A stretch of 64,000 nt of DNA from assembly GCF_900177705.1 (NCBI RefSeq), contig NZ_FXBA01000001.1, positions 1,054,001 to 1,118,000 on the forward strand, read 5' to 3'. Below are positions 40,471 to 49,659 of the stretch, piece after piece. The translations under genes and the position numbers were made by a program. The stretch is from Fibrobacter sp. UWB15 (GTDB lineage: Bacteria > Fibrobacterota > Fibrobacteria > Fibrobacterales > Fibrobacteraceae). The notes under the pieces were generated by a model. That model searched no databases. It was not told the DNA's origin and saw nothing but the letters and a program-made list of their open reading frames with translations. Within the stretch, counting starts at the first letter, position 1, and every line of letters starts with the position of its first letter.

Positions 40471-41250
40471 GTGCTTGATGTATTGAACCTACATTTCTCC
40501 TTTTACGACTGGCTCCTGATTTTCATGGTGACGGCGTTGGGTACACTCAGCGCCTATTTGAAAGATCCCCAGCTGAAAGCGGTGACAGCCACCATTCCCA
40601 TCCCTTGCGGTTTTGCCTACATTGCCGTCGGGCTCCCGATGGGGACCGCTAATGCAATTTCGGGTTTCATGTGCTTTCTGTACGTGCATATCGTGCGCAT
40701 TCTGCATTACAAAGTCAAGGTTCCGATTGTTCCGAGCATTATCGCGGGGCTCGCCTTCTTTGTGGCGCTAGGCACGTTCCTCATGCCGCGCATTCCCGAT
40801 ACCGAGGCCTGGTTCCTGGGCGCCTGCGCCTTCGACTTTGTCGTAGGCATTGTCATGTTCCAGACACAAAGCTACAAATCGGGTGTGCGCTACAAGACTC
40901 CGCTCCCCATTTACATCAAGGCGCCCGCCATCGCAGGCGTCGTAGGCGGACTCATGCTCATTAAGCGCCTGATGGGCGGATTCTGCACCAGTTTTCCGAT
41001 GATGAATTCCATCGTGAGCTACGAGAGCCGCTATTCCCTGGGCGACCAGTGCAGGCAATTGCCGCTGTTCCTGATAGCAGGGCCGCTCATGTTCATCGAG
41101 ATGCGCTACATTGAAATCGGTCTCGGGCTGAACCACTGGATTGTGCTCTTGTGCGGATACATCCTGTTTGCAGCCATTTATTGGCCGCTGAACAAGGAAC
41201 TCAAACGCCGCAATGAGCAGGCGGAGAAAACTTATAGGAGTAGGAAGTAG
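40471..41250 (+). CDS. Polytopic membrane protein of unknown function
   Basis: 259 residues from the GTG at 40471; a GTG at 40408 is also in frame but lies upstream of the promoter-like TATATTTG. About 7-8 membrane segments are visible, with conserved-looking pieces IPCGFAYIAVGLPMGTANA and YSLGDQCRQLPLFLIAGPLMF. No family recognised. The C-terminus is short and basic (KELKRRNEQAEKTYRSRK); its last codons and the TAG stop come from a 7-base repeat array. Possibly a transport or envelope protein; no context helps. Confidence 0.6.
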   Translation: MLDVLNLHFSFYDWLLIFMVTALGTLSAYLKDPQLKAVTATIPIPCGFAYIAVGLPMGTANAISGFMCFLYVHIVRILHYKVKVPIVPSIIAGLAFFVALGTFLMPRIPDTEAWFLGACAFDFVVGIVMFQTQSYKSGVRYKTPLPIYIKAPAIAGVVGGLMLIKRLMGGFCTSFPMMNSIVSYESRYSLGDQCRQLPLFLIAGPLMFIEMRYIEIGLGLNHWIVLLCGYILFAAIYWPLNKELKRRNEQAEKTYRSRK

Positions 41251-41322
41251 ACAGTTGGCAGTAGACAGTAGACAGTAGACTGTAGACAGTTGGCTGTGGG
41301 CTGTGGGCTATGGGCAGTGGGC
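41239..41322. repeat. 7-base repeat array, about twelve units
   Basis: The longest array here: AGTAGGA, AGTAGAC, AGTTGGC, three AGTAGAC, TGTAGAC, AGTTGGC, two TGTGGGC, TATGGGC, AGTGGGC. Consensus WGTRGRC. It provides the stop codon of the membrane-protein gene and ends 80 bases before the phosphatase gene. Confidence 0.88.
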
Positions 41323-41401
41323 TATGGCGGTAGGTGTGGGTTAAGTGTATAGCAAAAGCAATTTTACATCTAGAAGTTTGCAATTATTGTATATTATGAA
41401 T

Positions 41402-42496
41402 ATGAAAAAGAAATTCATTACCGCAGCTCTTACCGCGTTCACGGTCATGGCCCTTTTCTCGGCATGTTCTGAGTCAAGCTCGTCCAGCAGCACTCCCGTG
41501 TCCCCGATTACAAGCGAAACCGATTCTACCCAGGTGAACCCGCAGCAGCCCGACCAGCCGCAAGTTTCCCCGAAGGATTCTACCGAGGCCACCGAACCCG
41601 CGCCGATTACCAACCCCGTGGTTGACCCGATTTCAGGAGATTCTACAGTAACGGTACTTCCGACGCCCGAAGATACGAGCGCCCAGCAGCAGCCCGAAAA
41701 TCCGGACACCTCTACGGTGACGCCGCCCGAACCTGTCGTTGTCGCCTGCGCCGAAGGCGAAGTCCCCACTCCCGTGGATTTCCCGCAGAACGAATTTACC
41801 GACATCGGTGACGTTTACAAGAACATCCAGTGTAACGAAAAAGTGGTGTTCATGATCCGCCACGGTGAACGTTCCCGCAACTATTCCGGCAAAGAAGCTC
41901 CCCTGACCGATGACGGAATCGAAGAAGCAATTGCCATGGGCGCAAAGCTCACTGGCCCTGGCGAATTCAAGTTCATTCATACCGGCTTTGTCCGTACCTA
42001 TCAGACAGCCCTTTACGCCGCAGTAGGCCGTGGACAGGCTCAAGTTCTGGAAGACGGCACCGCCGTGAACTTTGTCGCCGACACGGTTACCCAACTTACG
42101 GACGGCTGGTTCATGAAGGACAAGGAAAAGCGCGACGAATACCAGGCCGCCGACTCCACCCTCAAGAACGTGAACGTGATGTACGCCTACTGGGCTTACG
42201 AAGGCCTGTACACCGACGTGTTTTACGACTTGGAAGAACGCAGCAAGGAACTGTTGAACACCTACGTGCTCAAAGACGTGGCAAGCCTCCCCAAGTACAC
42301 GCTGATCGCCTCTCACGACCAGTTGCTGATGCCCCTGTTGGTCTACCTCACCAACAAGCAGATCGATTTGAAACTCCACAGCCCCACGCCGCCGCGTAAC
42401 TGGCTCACCTTCCTCGCTGGCGTTGCCATTATCGTGAACGACAAGGGCGAACTCCGTTATGCGCCGATTAAGGGCGGTGCGACAGGCGTTGAATAA
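41402..42496 (+). CDS. Histidine-phosphatase-superfamily lipoprotein
   Basis: 364 residues. ATG at 41402 (MKKKFITAALTAFTVMALFSAC) chosen for the lipoprotein signal; another ATG lies 6 bases upstream. TATATT ends 6 bases before it. A Pro/Ser/Thr/Gln-rich linker (about 25-115) leads to a phosphoglycerate-mutase-like domain: MIRHGERSR (catalytic His), HTGFVRTYQTA and ASHDQLL (second His). Such secreted phosphatases act on phosphoesters outside the cytoplasm; substrate unknown. Followed by a strong terminator, so it is a single-gene unit. Confidence 0.82.
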   Translation: MKKKFITAALTAFTVMALFSACSESSSSSSTPVSPITSETDSTQVNPQQPDQPQVSPKDSTEATEPAPITNPVVDPISGDSTVTVLPTPEDTSAQQQPENPDTSTVTPPEPVVVACAEGEVPTPVDFPQNEFTDIGDVYKNIQCNEKVVFMIRHGERSRNYSGKEAPLTDDGIEEAIAMGAKLTGPGEFKFIHTGFVRTYQTALYAAVGRGQAQVLEDGTAVNFVADTVTQLTDGWFMKDKEKRDEYQAADSTLKNVNVMYAYWAYEGLYTDVFYDLEERSKELLNTYVLKDVASLPKYTLIASHDQLLMPLLVYLTNKQIDLKLHSPTPPRNWLTFLAGVAIIVNDKGELRYAPIKGGATGVE

Positions 42497-42531
42497 TCCT
42501 GTTGAGAAACCATAAACATAAATATGGATGC

Positions 42532-42569
42532 AAAGCGGCTTTTTTAGCCGCTTTTTCTTTTTTTTAGGT
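42532..42569 (+). terminator. Terminator after the histidine phosphatase
   Basis: AAAGCGGCT pairs with AGCCGCTTT around five T, followed by TTCTTTTTTTTT. A second small hairpin (CCGGAT-TGT-ATCCGG, 42587-42601) lies in the presumed leader of the GH74 gene. Confidence 0.88.
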
Positions 42570-42621
42570 ATTTTCAAAAAAAAAGCCCGGATTGTATCCG
42601 GAACTATGCAATGGAGATGGC

Positions 42622-45174
42622 ATGTTTGGTAAAATGAAGGTTTTGACAGTCGCTTTGGGCATGGGAATGCTCGCAACCGCGGCAAATGCCGAAAAATACA
42701 ACTGGGGCAACGTCCGTTTTGACGGCGGCGGATTCGTTTCTGCCGTGATTTTCCACCCCAAGGCCGAAAATTTACTGTATGCCCGCACCGACGTGGGTGG
42801 CATTTACCGTTTTGATTTCGAAAGAAAGACCTGGATTCCGCTGATGGACTTCATCTCGGAAAACGACAAGGGCCTTTACGGTACCGAAGCCTTCGCTCTC
42901 GACCCGAACGACCCCAAGCGCATTTATGTGCTGGCCGGCACGGGTTACTTTAGCAAGGGCCGCACCGCCGTGCTAAGGAGCGAAGATTACGGCGCCACCT
43001 GGGACACGACCTATGTGGAAATGCTCGCCCACGGCAACGGCATGGGCCGCCAAACCGGCGAAAAGCTGGCCGTAGACCCGAACAAGGGCAACATCGTTCT
43101 TTGCGGCAGCCGCACCAAGGGCGTGTACAAGAGTACCGACTACGGTAAAACCTGGACCAGCCTTTACAAGGTCGCTCTTTCGAGCGCCACCGAATCTAGC
43201 CTGAACGGAGTGAACGGCGTGAGCTTCGTGATGTTCGACCCGGCTCAGGGCAAGCTCGCCGACGGCAGCACCGCGACAATCTACATCGGCACTTCTGAAA
43301 CCAAGGACAACCTGCAGGTGAGCCACGACGGCGGCGCCACCTGGGAAACCATCAAGGGGGTTCCCACGGGCCTGATGCCCCACCGCGCCAAAATCGTAGA
43401 CGGCGACATGTACGTGACCTTTGCCGACGGCCCAGGCCCGTACAATATTGCAAGCGGCGGTTTCTATAAGTACAATATTGCAGGTGGCACCTGGACCGAC
43501 CTGACTCCGAGCGATTCCGTGGAACACCAAGGCAGCACCACCAAGAGCTACGAAAAAGACAAGAGCTCCTACGGCGGCGTGGCAATCGACCCGACCGACA
43601 AGAATCACATCGTGATTTCGACGCTAGGCAAGTACACCGGACGCCACGTCACGGTCGACGAAAAAGAAAACTACGGCGACCGCATTTACTCCACCACTGA
43701 CGGTGGCAAGACCTGGAATCACGGCCAGCATTACAACGATATTCCAAACATTGACGCCAACGGCACCGCCTGGATTCCGGGCAACGCCATCCACTGGGCA
43801 GGTTCCTTGGAAATCAACCCGTTCAACAATAAGCAGGCTTGGGTCACCAGCGGTAACGGCATCTTTATGACCGAAGACATTTCGGCCAAGGTTCCCTTGT
43901 GGAAGTTCATGTCGAAGGGTATCGAAGAAACGGTTCCGCTCGACATCGTGAGCATTCCGGGTGGACCACTCGTGACTGCCATCGGCGACTACGACGGCGC
44001 CGCCTACGCCAACATCAATGAAAGCACCAAGCGCCACACCCCGATTATCGGCACCACCGAAAGCATGGGTTACGCCCCGCTCACCGGAAGCCTATTGCGT
44101 ACCGGCGTGATTACCGTGTATGGCCAGTACGATTCCCAGAATTTTAACGTGATGTACCGTAGCGACGATATGGGCGCCACCTGGGACAGCGTTAAAACCA
44201 CCCTCAAGGGCCCCAAAGGCTTGGTCGTGCTCTCTGCCGACGGCAAGGTCATGTTACACCGCCCTGACCAGGGCGCAACCGTTTACCGTTCTGCCGACAA
44301 TGGCGCCACCTGGACCGCCGTTGAAACCGGTACCCAGACCAACTATTCCCGCATTGTCGCAGACCCCGTGAATCCCGACGTGTTCTACGTAATGGGCGGC
44401 ATGGGTTCGCTTTATAAGTCGACCGACGGCGGCAAGACTTTTGCCGAAGCAGAAGCCCGCTTGCAGAACGAGCAAGCTGGTGAATACTACAACGGCGGCG
44501 GACTCATCCGTACCGTTCCCAAGAGAGAAGGACACCTGTGGGTCCCCATGGACCAGTCGCAAGTTTGGCAACCCAAGGGCTTTACTGAATACGGCCTCGC
44601 CTATTCCGAAAACGGCGGCAAGAGCTGGAACCGCTGCGAAGGCGCCTCGACCGCCATCGCCGTGGGCATCGGCAAGGCCAAGGAAGGCAGCGACTACGAA
44701 ACCATCTTTATCTGGGGTGCGGCAAAGTCGGGTGATCCAATCGGCATTTACCGCAGCACCGACAAGTGCAAGACCTTTGAACGCGTGAACGACGACATGC
44801 ACCAGTTCGGTGGCCCGGGCAACGGCAACTTCGTACAGGGCGACATGAACACCTTCGGCGTCGTATACATGAGCACCGTCGGCCGCGGCACCATCGTAGG
44901 CGCACCCGAAGGCACGGAATTCATTACCAAGCTGAACCGCGTAAACGTTACGGCCAGCACCTTCATGCAGCTCGAAAAGCGGAACCTCCTTGTGAGCGCT
45001 CCTGCTGGCAGCAAGGTCGAAATCTTCGCTGCCAACGGAAAAATCGCCTTGTGCTCTACCCTCGAAAGCGAAAATGTCGTAAGCCTCGCCAAGCTCCCCG
45101 TGGGCAAGTACATGGCTCTCCTCAAGGATTCCCGCGGCAAGACACTTAACCAGAAGGCACTTGTAATCCGATAA
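42622..45174 (+). CDS. GH74 xyloglucanase-type glycoside hydrolase, secreted
   Basis: 850 residues from the ATG at 42622 (GGAGATGGC before it; signal MFGKMKVLTVALGMGMLATAANA). Twin beta-propeller with Asp-box repeats (S.D.G.TW: SEDYGATW, STDYGKTW, SHDGGATW, STDGGKTF). Starts in GH74 style: NWGNVRFDGGGFVSAVIFHP, YARTDVGGIYRF. The family cleaves xyloglucan or related beta-1,4-glucans. The C-terminus (KVEIFAANGKIALC...LPVGKYMALLKD) looks like a type IX sorting domain, so the enzyme is probably exported across the outer membrane. CE6 lies just downstream. Confidence 0.92.
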   Translation: MFGKMKVLTVALGMGMLATAANAEKYNWGNVRFDGGGFVSAVIFHPKAENLLYARTDVGGIYRFDFERKTWIPLMDFISENDKGLYGTEAFALDPNDPKRIYVLAGTGYFSKGRTAVLRSEDYGATWDTTYVEMLAHGNGMGRQTGEKLAVDPNKGNIVLCGSRTKGVYKSTDYGKTWTSLYKVALSSATESSLNGVNGVSFVMFDPAQGKLADGSTATIYIGTSETKDNLQVSHDGGATWETIKGVPTGLMPHRAKIVDGDMYVTFADGPGPYNIASGGFYKYNIAGGTWTDLTPSDSVEHQGSTTKSYEKDKSSYGGVAIDPTDKNHIVISTLGKYTGRHVTVDEKENYGDRIYSTTDGGKTWNHGQHYNDIPNIDANGTAWIPGNAIHWAGSLEINPFNNKQAWVTSGNGIFMTEDISAKVPLWKFMSKGIEETVPLDIVSIPGGPLVTAIGDYDGAAYANINESTKRHTPIIGTTESMGYAPLTGSLLRTGVITVYGQYDSQNFNVMYRSDDMGATWDSVKTTLKGPKGLVVLSADGKVMLHRPDQGATVYRSADNGATWTAVETGTQTNYSRIVADPVNPDVFYVMGGMGSLYKSTDGGKTFAEAEARLQNEQAGEYYNGGGLIRTVPKREGHLWVPMDQSQVWQPKGFTEYGLAYSENGGKSWNRCEGASTAIAVGIGKAKEGSDYETIFIWGAAKSGDPIGIYRSTDKCKTFERVNDDMHQFGGPGNGNFVQGDMNTFGVVYMSTVGRGTIVGAPEGTEFITKLNRVNVTASTFMQLEKRNLLVSAPAGSKVEIFAANGKIALCSTLESENVVSLAKLPVGKYMALLKDSRGKTLNQKALVIR

Positions 45175-45221
45175 AGCTTACCTTGTAAGATTTCCTTAAC
45201 TTCCAAATACACACAAAAAAT

Positions 45222-45246
45222 CCCCGGCTTCGGCCGGGGGTTTTTG
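45222..45246 (+). terminator. Terminator of the GH74 gene
   Basis: CCCCGGC pairs with GCCGGGG around a TTCG tetraloop, followed by GTTTTT, 47 bases after the stop. Confidence 0.9.
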
Positions 45247-45287
45247 CAATGCTTTATTAGGCGAATTGAGCTAATGGAACTAGCCGA

Positions 45288-45833
45288 TTACTGAACGCTA
45301 ATGGTATAGACTTCGGTAGCGTTAGCCTTGATGCTGACTTCGTCCGTTTCGTTTTCCATCAGCCAGAGGCTGCTTGGGCCGAAGGTCATCTTGATGACTG
45401 AACCGTCAGTTGTGAAAGACGGGGTGAGTTCCGTACGGGTCTTGTGCAAAGCCGTACTCATGGAATGAAGCTTAATCACCTTGCCCTCGATTTTCCAGTC
45501 GCCATATACCGGGTAATCCAGGGGGTCCAACTTGGTGATGCCTGCCGTGGGCAGGTCAAATTCGAACTTGCCGTCTTCAGTAAAGATCATCTTGCCCGGA
45601 GCGGCGGAATAGCTGAAGCCCGGGAGAATTTCGTTATTGAGGTTTGCATTGGCAAGACCGATCATGTTCCAGGTACCCACCAGACATTCGGCAGTCGGAA
45701 CTCCAGTCGTCAAGGCAGAAGCACATTCTTCGGCCTTTGTGGGCTTAGGGTCAGTAGAAGAATCGCCACAGGCGGCAAGCAAACCAATCGAGCAAAGAGC
45801 AGCTGCGAACGGAACCAATAACATCTTTTTCAT
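45288..45833 (-). CDS. Lipocalin-like lipoprotein
   Basis: 181 residues with lipobox LLAAC (about residue 22). The mature part has the pattern LVGTWNM...F..DGKFEF...Y..W.IEGKVIKL...WLMENE, similar to small lipocalin-like domains of Bacteroidetes lipoproteins, but the similarity is weak. GAGGAA precedes the ATG. It lies alone between the GH74 and CE6 genes on the opposite strand. No function can be assigned. Confidence 0.6.
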   Translation of the reverse strand: MKKMLLVPFAAALCSIGLLAACGDSSTDPKPTKAEECASALTTGVPTAECLVGTWNMIGLANANLNNEILPGFSYSAAPGKMIFTEDGKFEFDLPTAGITKLDPLDYPVYGDWKIEGKVIKLHSMSTALHKTRTELTPSFTTDGSVIKMTFGPSSLWLMENETDEVSIKANATEVYTISVQ

Positions 45834-45976
45834 AGAATTTCCTCGTTTTCCTTTGAATATAAGTAATTCTTGTTGTAAAAATCAACAACATAATAAAGTT
45901 TACAATTATATTTTCTCCATAATAATGGATTATTTTTATTTTAAGGGAAATTATTCCCTGTTGTTTGGAGTATATT

Positions 45977-47206
45977 ATGAAAAAAATTCTTTTAGGAGCA
46001 GCCTTCGTAATGGCTCTTTCTCAAGTAAACGCAGCCCCGGACCCGAATTTCCATATTTACTTGGCCTTTGGCCAGTCCAACATGGAAGGCCAGGGTGCTA
46101 TCGAGCAACAGGACAAGTCTGTCGACGACCGATTCCAGGTTCTCTGGGCGGCCGATAACGGCTCCTGTTCCGGGAAGACTAAGGGCAAATGGTCTACTGC
46201 CGTGCCTCCGCTGGCGCACTGCCAGGGTGCAAAGCTTGGCCCCACGGACTATTTCGGCCGCACGATGGTCGAAAAGACGGATTCACAAATCAAGGTGGGG
46301 GTTATCGTGGTGGCTGTTGCAGGATGCAGCATCAAGCTGTTCGACAAGGACCAATACAGAAGCTACGCCCAGGGTCAGCAGAGCTGGATGACCCAGCGCA
46401 TTAACGATTATGGAGGAAACCCCTATGGACGCCTGATCGAAATGGCCAAGAAGGCCCAGGAAGAAGGCGTTATCAAGGGTATTATTTTCCACCAGGGCGA
46501 AACGGATGCCGGTGACGGCAATTGGCCTTCTGCGGTCAAGAAGGTCTACGACAACATCATCAAGGACTTGGGCCTCGAAAACGACATTCCGTTCCTTGCG
46601 GGCGAAGTGCTGCGCAGCGGCGTGAGCAAGGGCGCGAACAACAACATCGCAAAGCTTCCGCAGCAGTCCAAGAACTTCTACGTGGTGTCTTCCGAAGGAT
46701 TCAACCAGGCTTTGGGCGACGGCCAGAACGTGCACTTCACCTCGCAGGAATACCGCGATTTTGGCAAGCGCTACGCCGAAAAGATGATCGAGGTCCTGGG
46801 CGACAAACTCAAGCCCGCCGCAACCGCCGAATCCAGCAGCAGCGTGGCCGAATCGAGCAGTAGCGCGGCTGAATCCAGCAGTAGCGAAGTCGCCTCCAGC
46901 TCTAGCCATAGCCATCACGGAGTTTCTTCTTCGTCAGAGGCAGGTACGGGCATTGCGCAGGCAAACCACTTTGCGGGCGGGGCGCTTACGGTGAACAAAG
47001 CCGGCAATGTGCAGTTGAGCCTTGCCAAGGCAACGCAGCTGACCGTCAAGATTTACTCTAGCCTCGGCAAGGAAGTGCTGGACTTGAGCGGCAACTACGC
47101 CGGAACAAACACTCTGGTGCTTGCAAACAGACTCCCGGCCGGGCGCTACGTAGTCAGTGCCCAGGGCGAGGGGTTCAAGGCCACTAAGCCTGTAATGGTA
47201 AAATAG
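45977..47206 (+). CDS. CE6-type acetyl (xylan) esterase, secreted
   Basis: 409 residues; ATG at 45977 with GGAG 6 bases before and signal MKKILLGAAFVMALSQVNAA. SASA/CE6 fold: LAFGQSNMEGQG with the nucleophile Ser, VVAVAGCSI, IFHQGETDAGDG, and VHFTSQEYRDFG with the likely catalytic His. CE6 enzymes remove acetyl groups from xylan and related hemicelluloses. A Ser-rich linker (about 285-325) and a C-terminal beta domain ending LPAGRYVVSAQGEGFKATKP resemble type IX sorting modules. Its last 23 bases overlap the end of trmO on the other strand. Confidence 0.88.
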   Translation: MKKILLGAAFVMALSQVNAAPDPNFHIYLAFGQSNMEGQGAIEQQDKSVDDRFQVLWAADNGSCSGKTKGKWSTAVPPLAHCQGAKLGPTDYFGRTMVEKTDSQIKVGVIVVAVAGCSIKLFDKDQYRSYAQGQQSWMTQRINDYGGNPYGRLIEMAKKAQEEGVIKGIIFHQGETDAGDGNWPSAVKKVYDNIIKDLGLENDIPFLAGEVLRSGVSKGANNNIAKLPQQSKNFYVVSSEGFNQALGDGQNVHFTSQEYRDFGKRYAEKMIEVLGDKLKPAATAESSSSVAESSSSAAESSSSEVASSSSHSHHGVSSSSEAGTGIAQANHFAGGALTVNKAGNVQLSLAKATQLTVKIYSSLGKEVLDLSGNYAGTNTLVLANRLPAGRYVVSAQGEGFKATKPVMVK

Positions 47207-47954
47207 CGACGACCGTCAGGTGGTCGCCCTGCACTTGAAACTTGATTTCGAAGCCGGCGAACCTGATGCCGTAAATGCGGTCGGCGGACCTCTGGTACGC
47301 GGGCCGCGGGTCTTCGGAAAGCAGCTCCACAAGAGCTGCCTTTTTTTCTGCAGGGAATTTTACGCCGGCGGCACCAGATACTTCAGGGATATCGGCGGCA
47401 TCGGGCGCAAATCCCGTGCATTCAAGAACCGCTTGCGCCTCGGCGGCAAATTCGACTTCAAGCTTTTTAAAGCGCACGGCCTCGGCAAAGCCGCCAGTGG
47501 CCTCGGGCACGGAATCGGCGTACGGCAAGTAGGGCTTGATATCTACGATAGGCGTGCCGTCCATGAGGTCGGCGCCGCTGACCGTAATGGAGGGTGCATT
47601 CTCCCCCGTCAGGTTGATTTTTTCGATTTTGACGCAGCTCATGGCCAAGGGATTCGGCCTAAAGCTGCTGCGCGTCGCAAACACACCCAGCCGCGTATTG
47701 CCACCAAGACGGGGCGGGCGAACCGTCGGCTTCCAGGTATCGCGCACGTTCTCCGAAAAAATCCACAGCAGCCACAAGTGACTAAAGCCTTCCAGCCCAC
47801 GCAACGCGTCGGCATTTTTGAATTCCGGCTCAAAGACAATCGTCGAACGCAAATTCTTCAAGAGCCCGCTCTGCCGCGGAATCCCGAACTTGTCCGGAAA
47901 ATCGCTCCTGATGCGGGCAATGACCTTGAAAGTTATCTCGTCGAACGATTGCAC
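47184..47954 (-). CDS. trmO: tRNA m6t6A methyltransferase TrmO
   Basis: 256 residues from the GTG at 47954, which follows minus-strand TATATTGT by a few bases; an ATG at 47990 is also possible but would overlap the promoter. Adds a methyl group to t6A37 in tRNA. Family marks: ARIRSDFPDKFGIPRQSG, GFSHLWLLWIF, RLGVFATRSSFRPNPLAMSCV, VSGADLMDGTPIVDIKPYLPYAD and DPRPAYQ. Divergent from putP and tail-overlapping with the CE6 gene. Confidence 0.92.
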   Translation of the reverse strand: MQSFDEITFKVIARIRSDFPDKFGIPRQSGLLKNLRSTIVFEPEFKNADALRGLEGFSHLWLLWIFSENVRDTWKPTVRPPRLGGNTRLGVFATRSSFRPNPLAMSCVKIEKINLTGENAPSITVSGADLMDGTPIVDIKPYLPYADSVPEATGGFAEAVRFKKLEVEFAAEAQAVLECTGFAPDAADIPEVSGAAGVKFPAEKKAALVELLSEDPRPAYQRSADRIYGIRFAGFEIKFQVQGDHLTVVAILPLQA

Positions 47955-48008
47955 AGGACAATATATAGAATTTTCTATCTTTAAAAGCATACATAAAGGA
48001 GACGACAA

Positions 48009-49550
48009 ATGGTCTTAACCGTTTTCATTTTATACCTGTTGATGATGCTTGGCATCGGCTTTTACTTCTCCAAGAAGGCGAACAGCCTGAATGCCTACTA
48101 CCTGGGCAACCGCGGCATGAACAAGTGGGTCGTGGCGATGTCCGCACAGGCCTCCGACATGAGCGGCTGGCTCTTGATGGGCCTCCCGGGCGCCATCTTC
48201 GTGAGCGGTTTTTCCGAAGCGTGGATCGGCATCGGCCTCGTCATCGGTACGTACCTCAACTGGAAAATCGTGGGTCGCAGGCTCCGCAAGTACAGCCACT
48301 TCTGCGGCGACTCCATCACGCTCCCCGACTTCTTTGCGAACCGCTTCCGCGACAACAAGGGAATCATCCGCGTCATCGCCTCGATTTTCATTCTCGCGTT
48401 CTTCCTGTTCTACACGGTTTCGGGCTTTGTGGCTAGCGCAAAACTCTTCGGCACCATCTTCGGCATGGACTACACCACGGGCCTTATCATCGGTGCGGTC
48501 GTCGTGGTGAGCTACACCTTCATGGGCGGATTTTTCGCCGTTTGCTGGACAGACTTTGTTCAGGCGACTATGATGCTTATCGCCGTCATCGCAATTCCCT
48601 CGATTATCATGGCCGGTTCGGGCGGTTTTGCCGCGACCATGGACGCCGTGAACGCGCAGAACCCCTACCTGTTGAGCCTGTTCACCAACGCCACCACCGG
48701 CAAGTCCATCGGTCTTATCGCCTTGATTTCTAGCCTCGCGTGGGGCCTCGGCTATTTTGGCATGCCGCACATTCTAGTGCGTTTCATGAGCATCAAGAAC
48801 GCCGAAGACATCAAGTTCTCCCGCCGTGTCGCCATGATCTGGGTCACCATCTGCCTCGGTGCCGCCATCATGATCGCCATCCTCGGACGCTACTACGTAG
48901 AAGCGAACGGTATTACCGTCGCCGACCCGGAACGCATCTTCATGGTTCTCTGCCAGACGCTCTGCCACCCGGCTGTCGCCGCCATTCTCATGGCCGCTAT
49001 CCTTGCCGCTATCATGAGTACCGCCGACTCGCAGTTGCTGGTTTCTGCTTCTGCCTTCAGTAACGACCTCTACAAGCACCTGTTCCGCAAGAATGCAAGC
49101 AACAAGGAAGTCATGTGGGTGAGCCGCGGCGTGGTCGTACTCATTACGGTTATCGCGGTCATCGTGGCCATGCAGGGGGCGCCCAGCGCCGACGGCGCTA
49201 AACAGGGCAAGAGCTTCCTGGATGTCGTGATGAGCCTCGTGAGCTTTGCCTGGGGCGGTTTCGGCGCCACCTTCGGCCCGATTATGCTCCTCGCCCTGTT
49301 CTGGAAGCGTACCACGCTTCCGGGCGCCATCGCGGGCATGCTCGTGGGCGGCATCACCACCTTCGTGTGGAAGTTCTACCTCTCCGGATTCTCCGCCGAA
49401 ATCTTCCAGATTTACGAGCTCGTGCCCGGCTTCGTGCTCAGCTTCGCGACCATCGTGATCGTAAGCCTCTGCACCAAGGCCCCCAGTAAGGAGATTCAGG
49501 AGGAATTCGATGCTGTGGAACACACGCGCCTGAGCGATATGAAGCTGTAA
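48009..49550 (+). CDS. putP: Sodium/proline symporter
   Basis: 513 residues with about 13 membrane helices of the SSS family. PutP-like segments: YYLGNRGMNKWVVAMSAQASDMSGWLLMGLPGAIF, FFANRFRD, GFFAVCWTDFVQATMM, WGLGYFGMPHILVRFMSI, MSTADSQLLVSASAFSNDLYK and FAWGGFGATFGPIMLLALFWKR. Imports proline with sodium. AAGGAG lies 8 bases before the ATG, a conventional leader. Not near put catabolic genes. Specificity follows the family; related pantothenate or other substrates are less likely. Confidence 0.92.
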   Translation: MVLTVFILYLLMMLGIGFYFSKKANSLNAYYLGNRGMNKWVVAMSAQASDMSGWLLMGLPGAIFVSGFSEAWIGIGLVIGTYLNWKIVGRRLRKYSHFCGDSITLPDFFANRFRDNKGIIRVIASIFILAFFLFYTVSGFVASAKLFGTIFGMDYTTGLIIGAVVVVSYTFMGGFFAVCWTDFVQATMMLIAVIAIPSIIMAGSGGFAATMDAVNAQNPYLLSLFTNATTGKSIGLIALISSLAWGLGYFGMPHILVRFMSIKNAEDIKFSRRVAMIWVTICLGAAIMIAILGRYYVEANGITVADPERIFMVLCQTLCHPAVAAILMAAILAAIMSTADSQLLVSASAFSNDLYKHLFRKNASNKEVMWVSRGVVVLITVIAVIVAMQGAPSADGAKQGKSFLDVVMSLVSFAWGGFGATFGPIMLLALFWKRTTLPGAIAGMLVGGITTFVWKFYLSGFSAEIFQIYELVPGFVLSFATIVIVSLCTKAPSKEIQEEFDAVEHTRLSDMKL

Positions 49551-49557
49551 TCAAAAT

Positions 49558-49584
49558 TGTCATCCTGAGCGAAGCCGAAGGATC
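49558..49584. repeat. Dispersed GATCCTTCG repeat, copy 2 (inverted)
   Basis: TGTCATCCTGAG...GAAGGATC lies just after putP. It is the reverse complement of the form at 62065-62092 with one base changed. Confidence 0.75.
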
Positions 49585-49595
49585 TCAAATGAAAG

Positions 49596-49622
49596 AGGCC
49601 CGCAGATGCGGGCCTTCATTTT
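49596..49622 (+). terminator. putP terminator
   Basis: AGGCCCGC pairs perfectly with GCGGGCCT around AGAT, followed by TCATTTTATTT. Confidence 0.85.
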
Positions 49623-49659
49623 ATTTCCAGGGATTCACCCTAAGTCACTTGTCGTATTC

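Noticed and set aside
47220-47984. Long open frames opposite real genes (for example antisense to trmO, glyS, pnp, ispG)
   Set aside because: They lie wholly on the opposite strand of well-recognised genes, have no domain character, and follow from the codon bias of the true gene.
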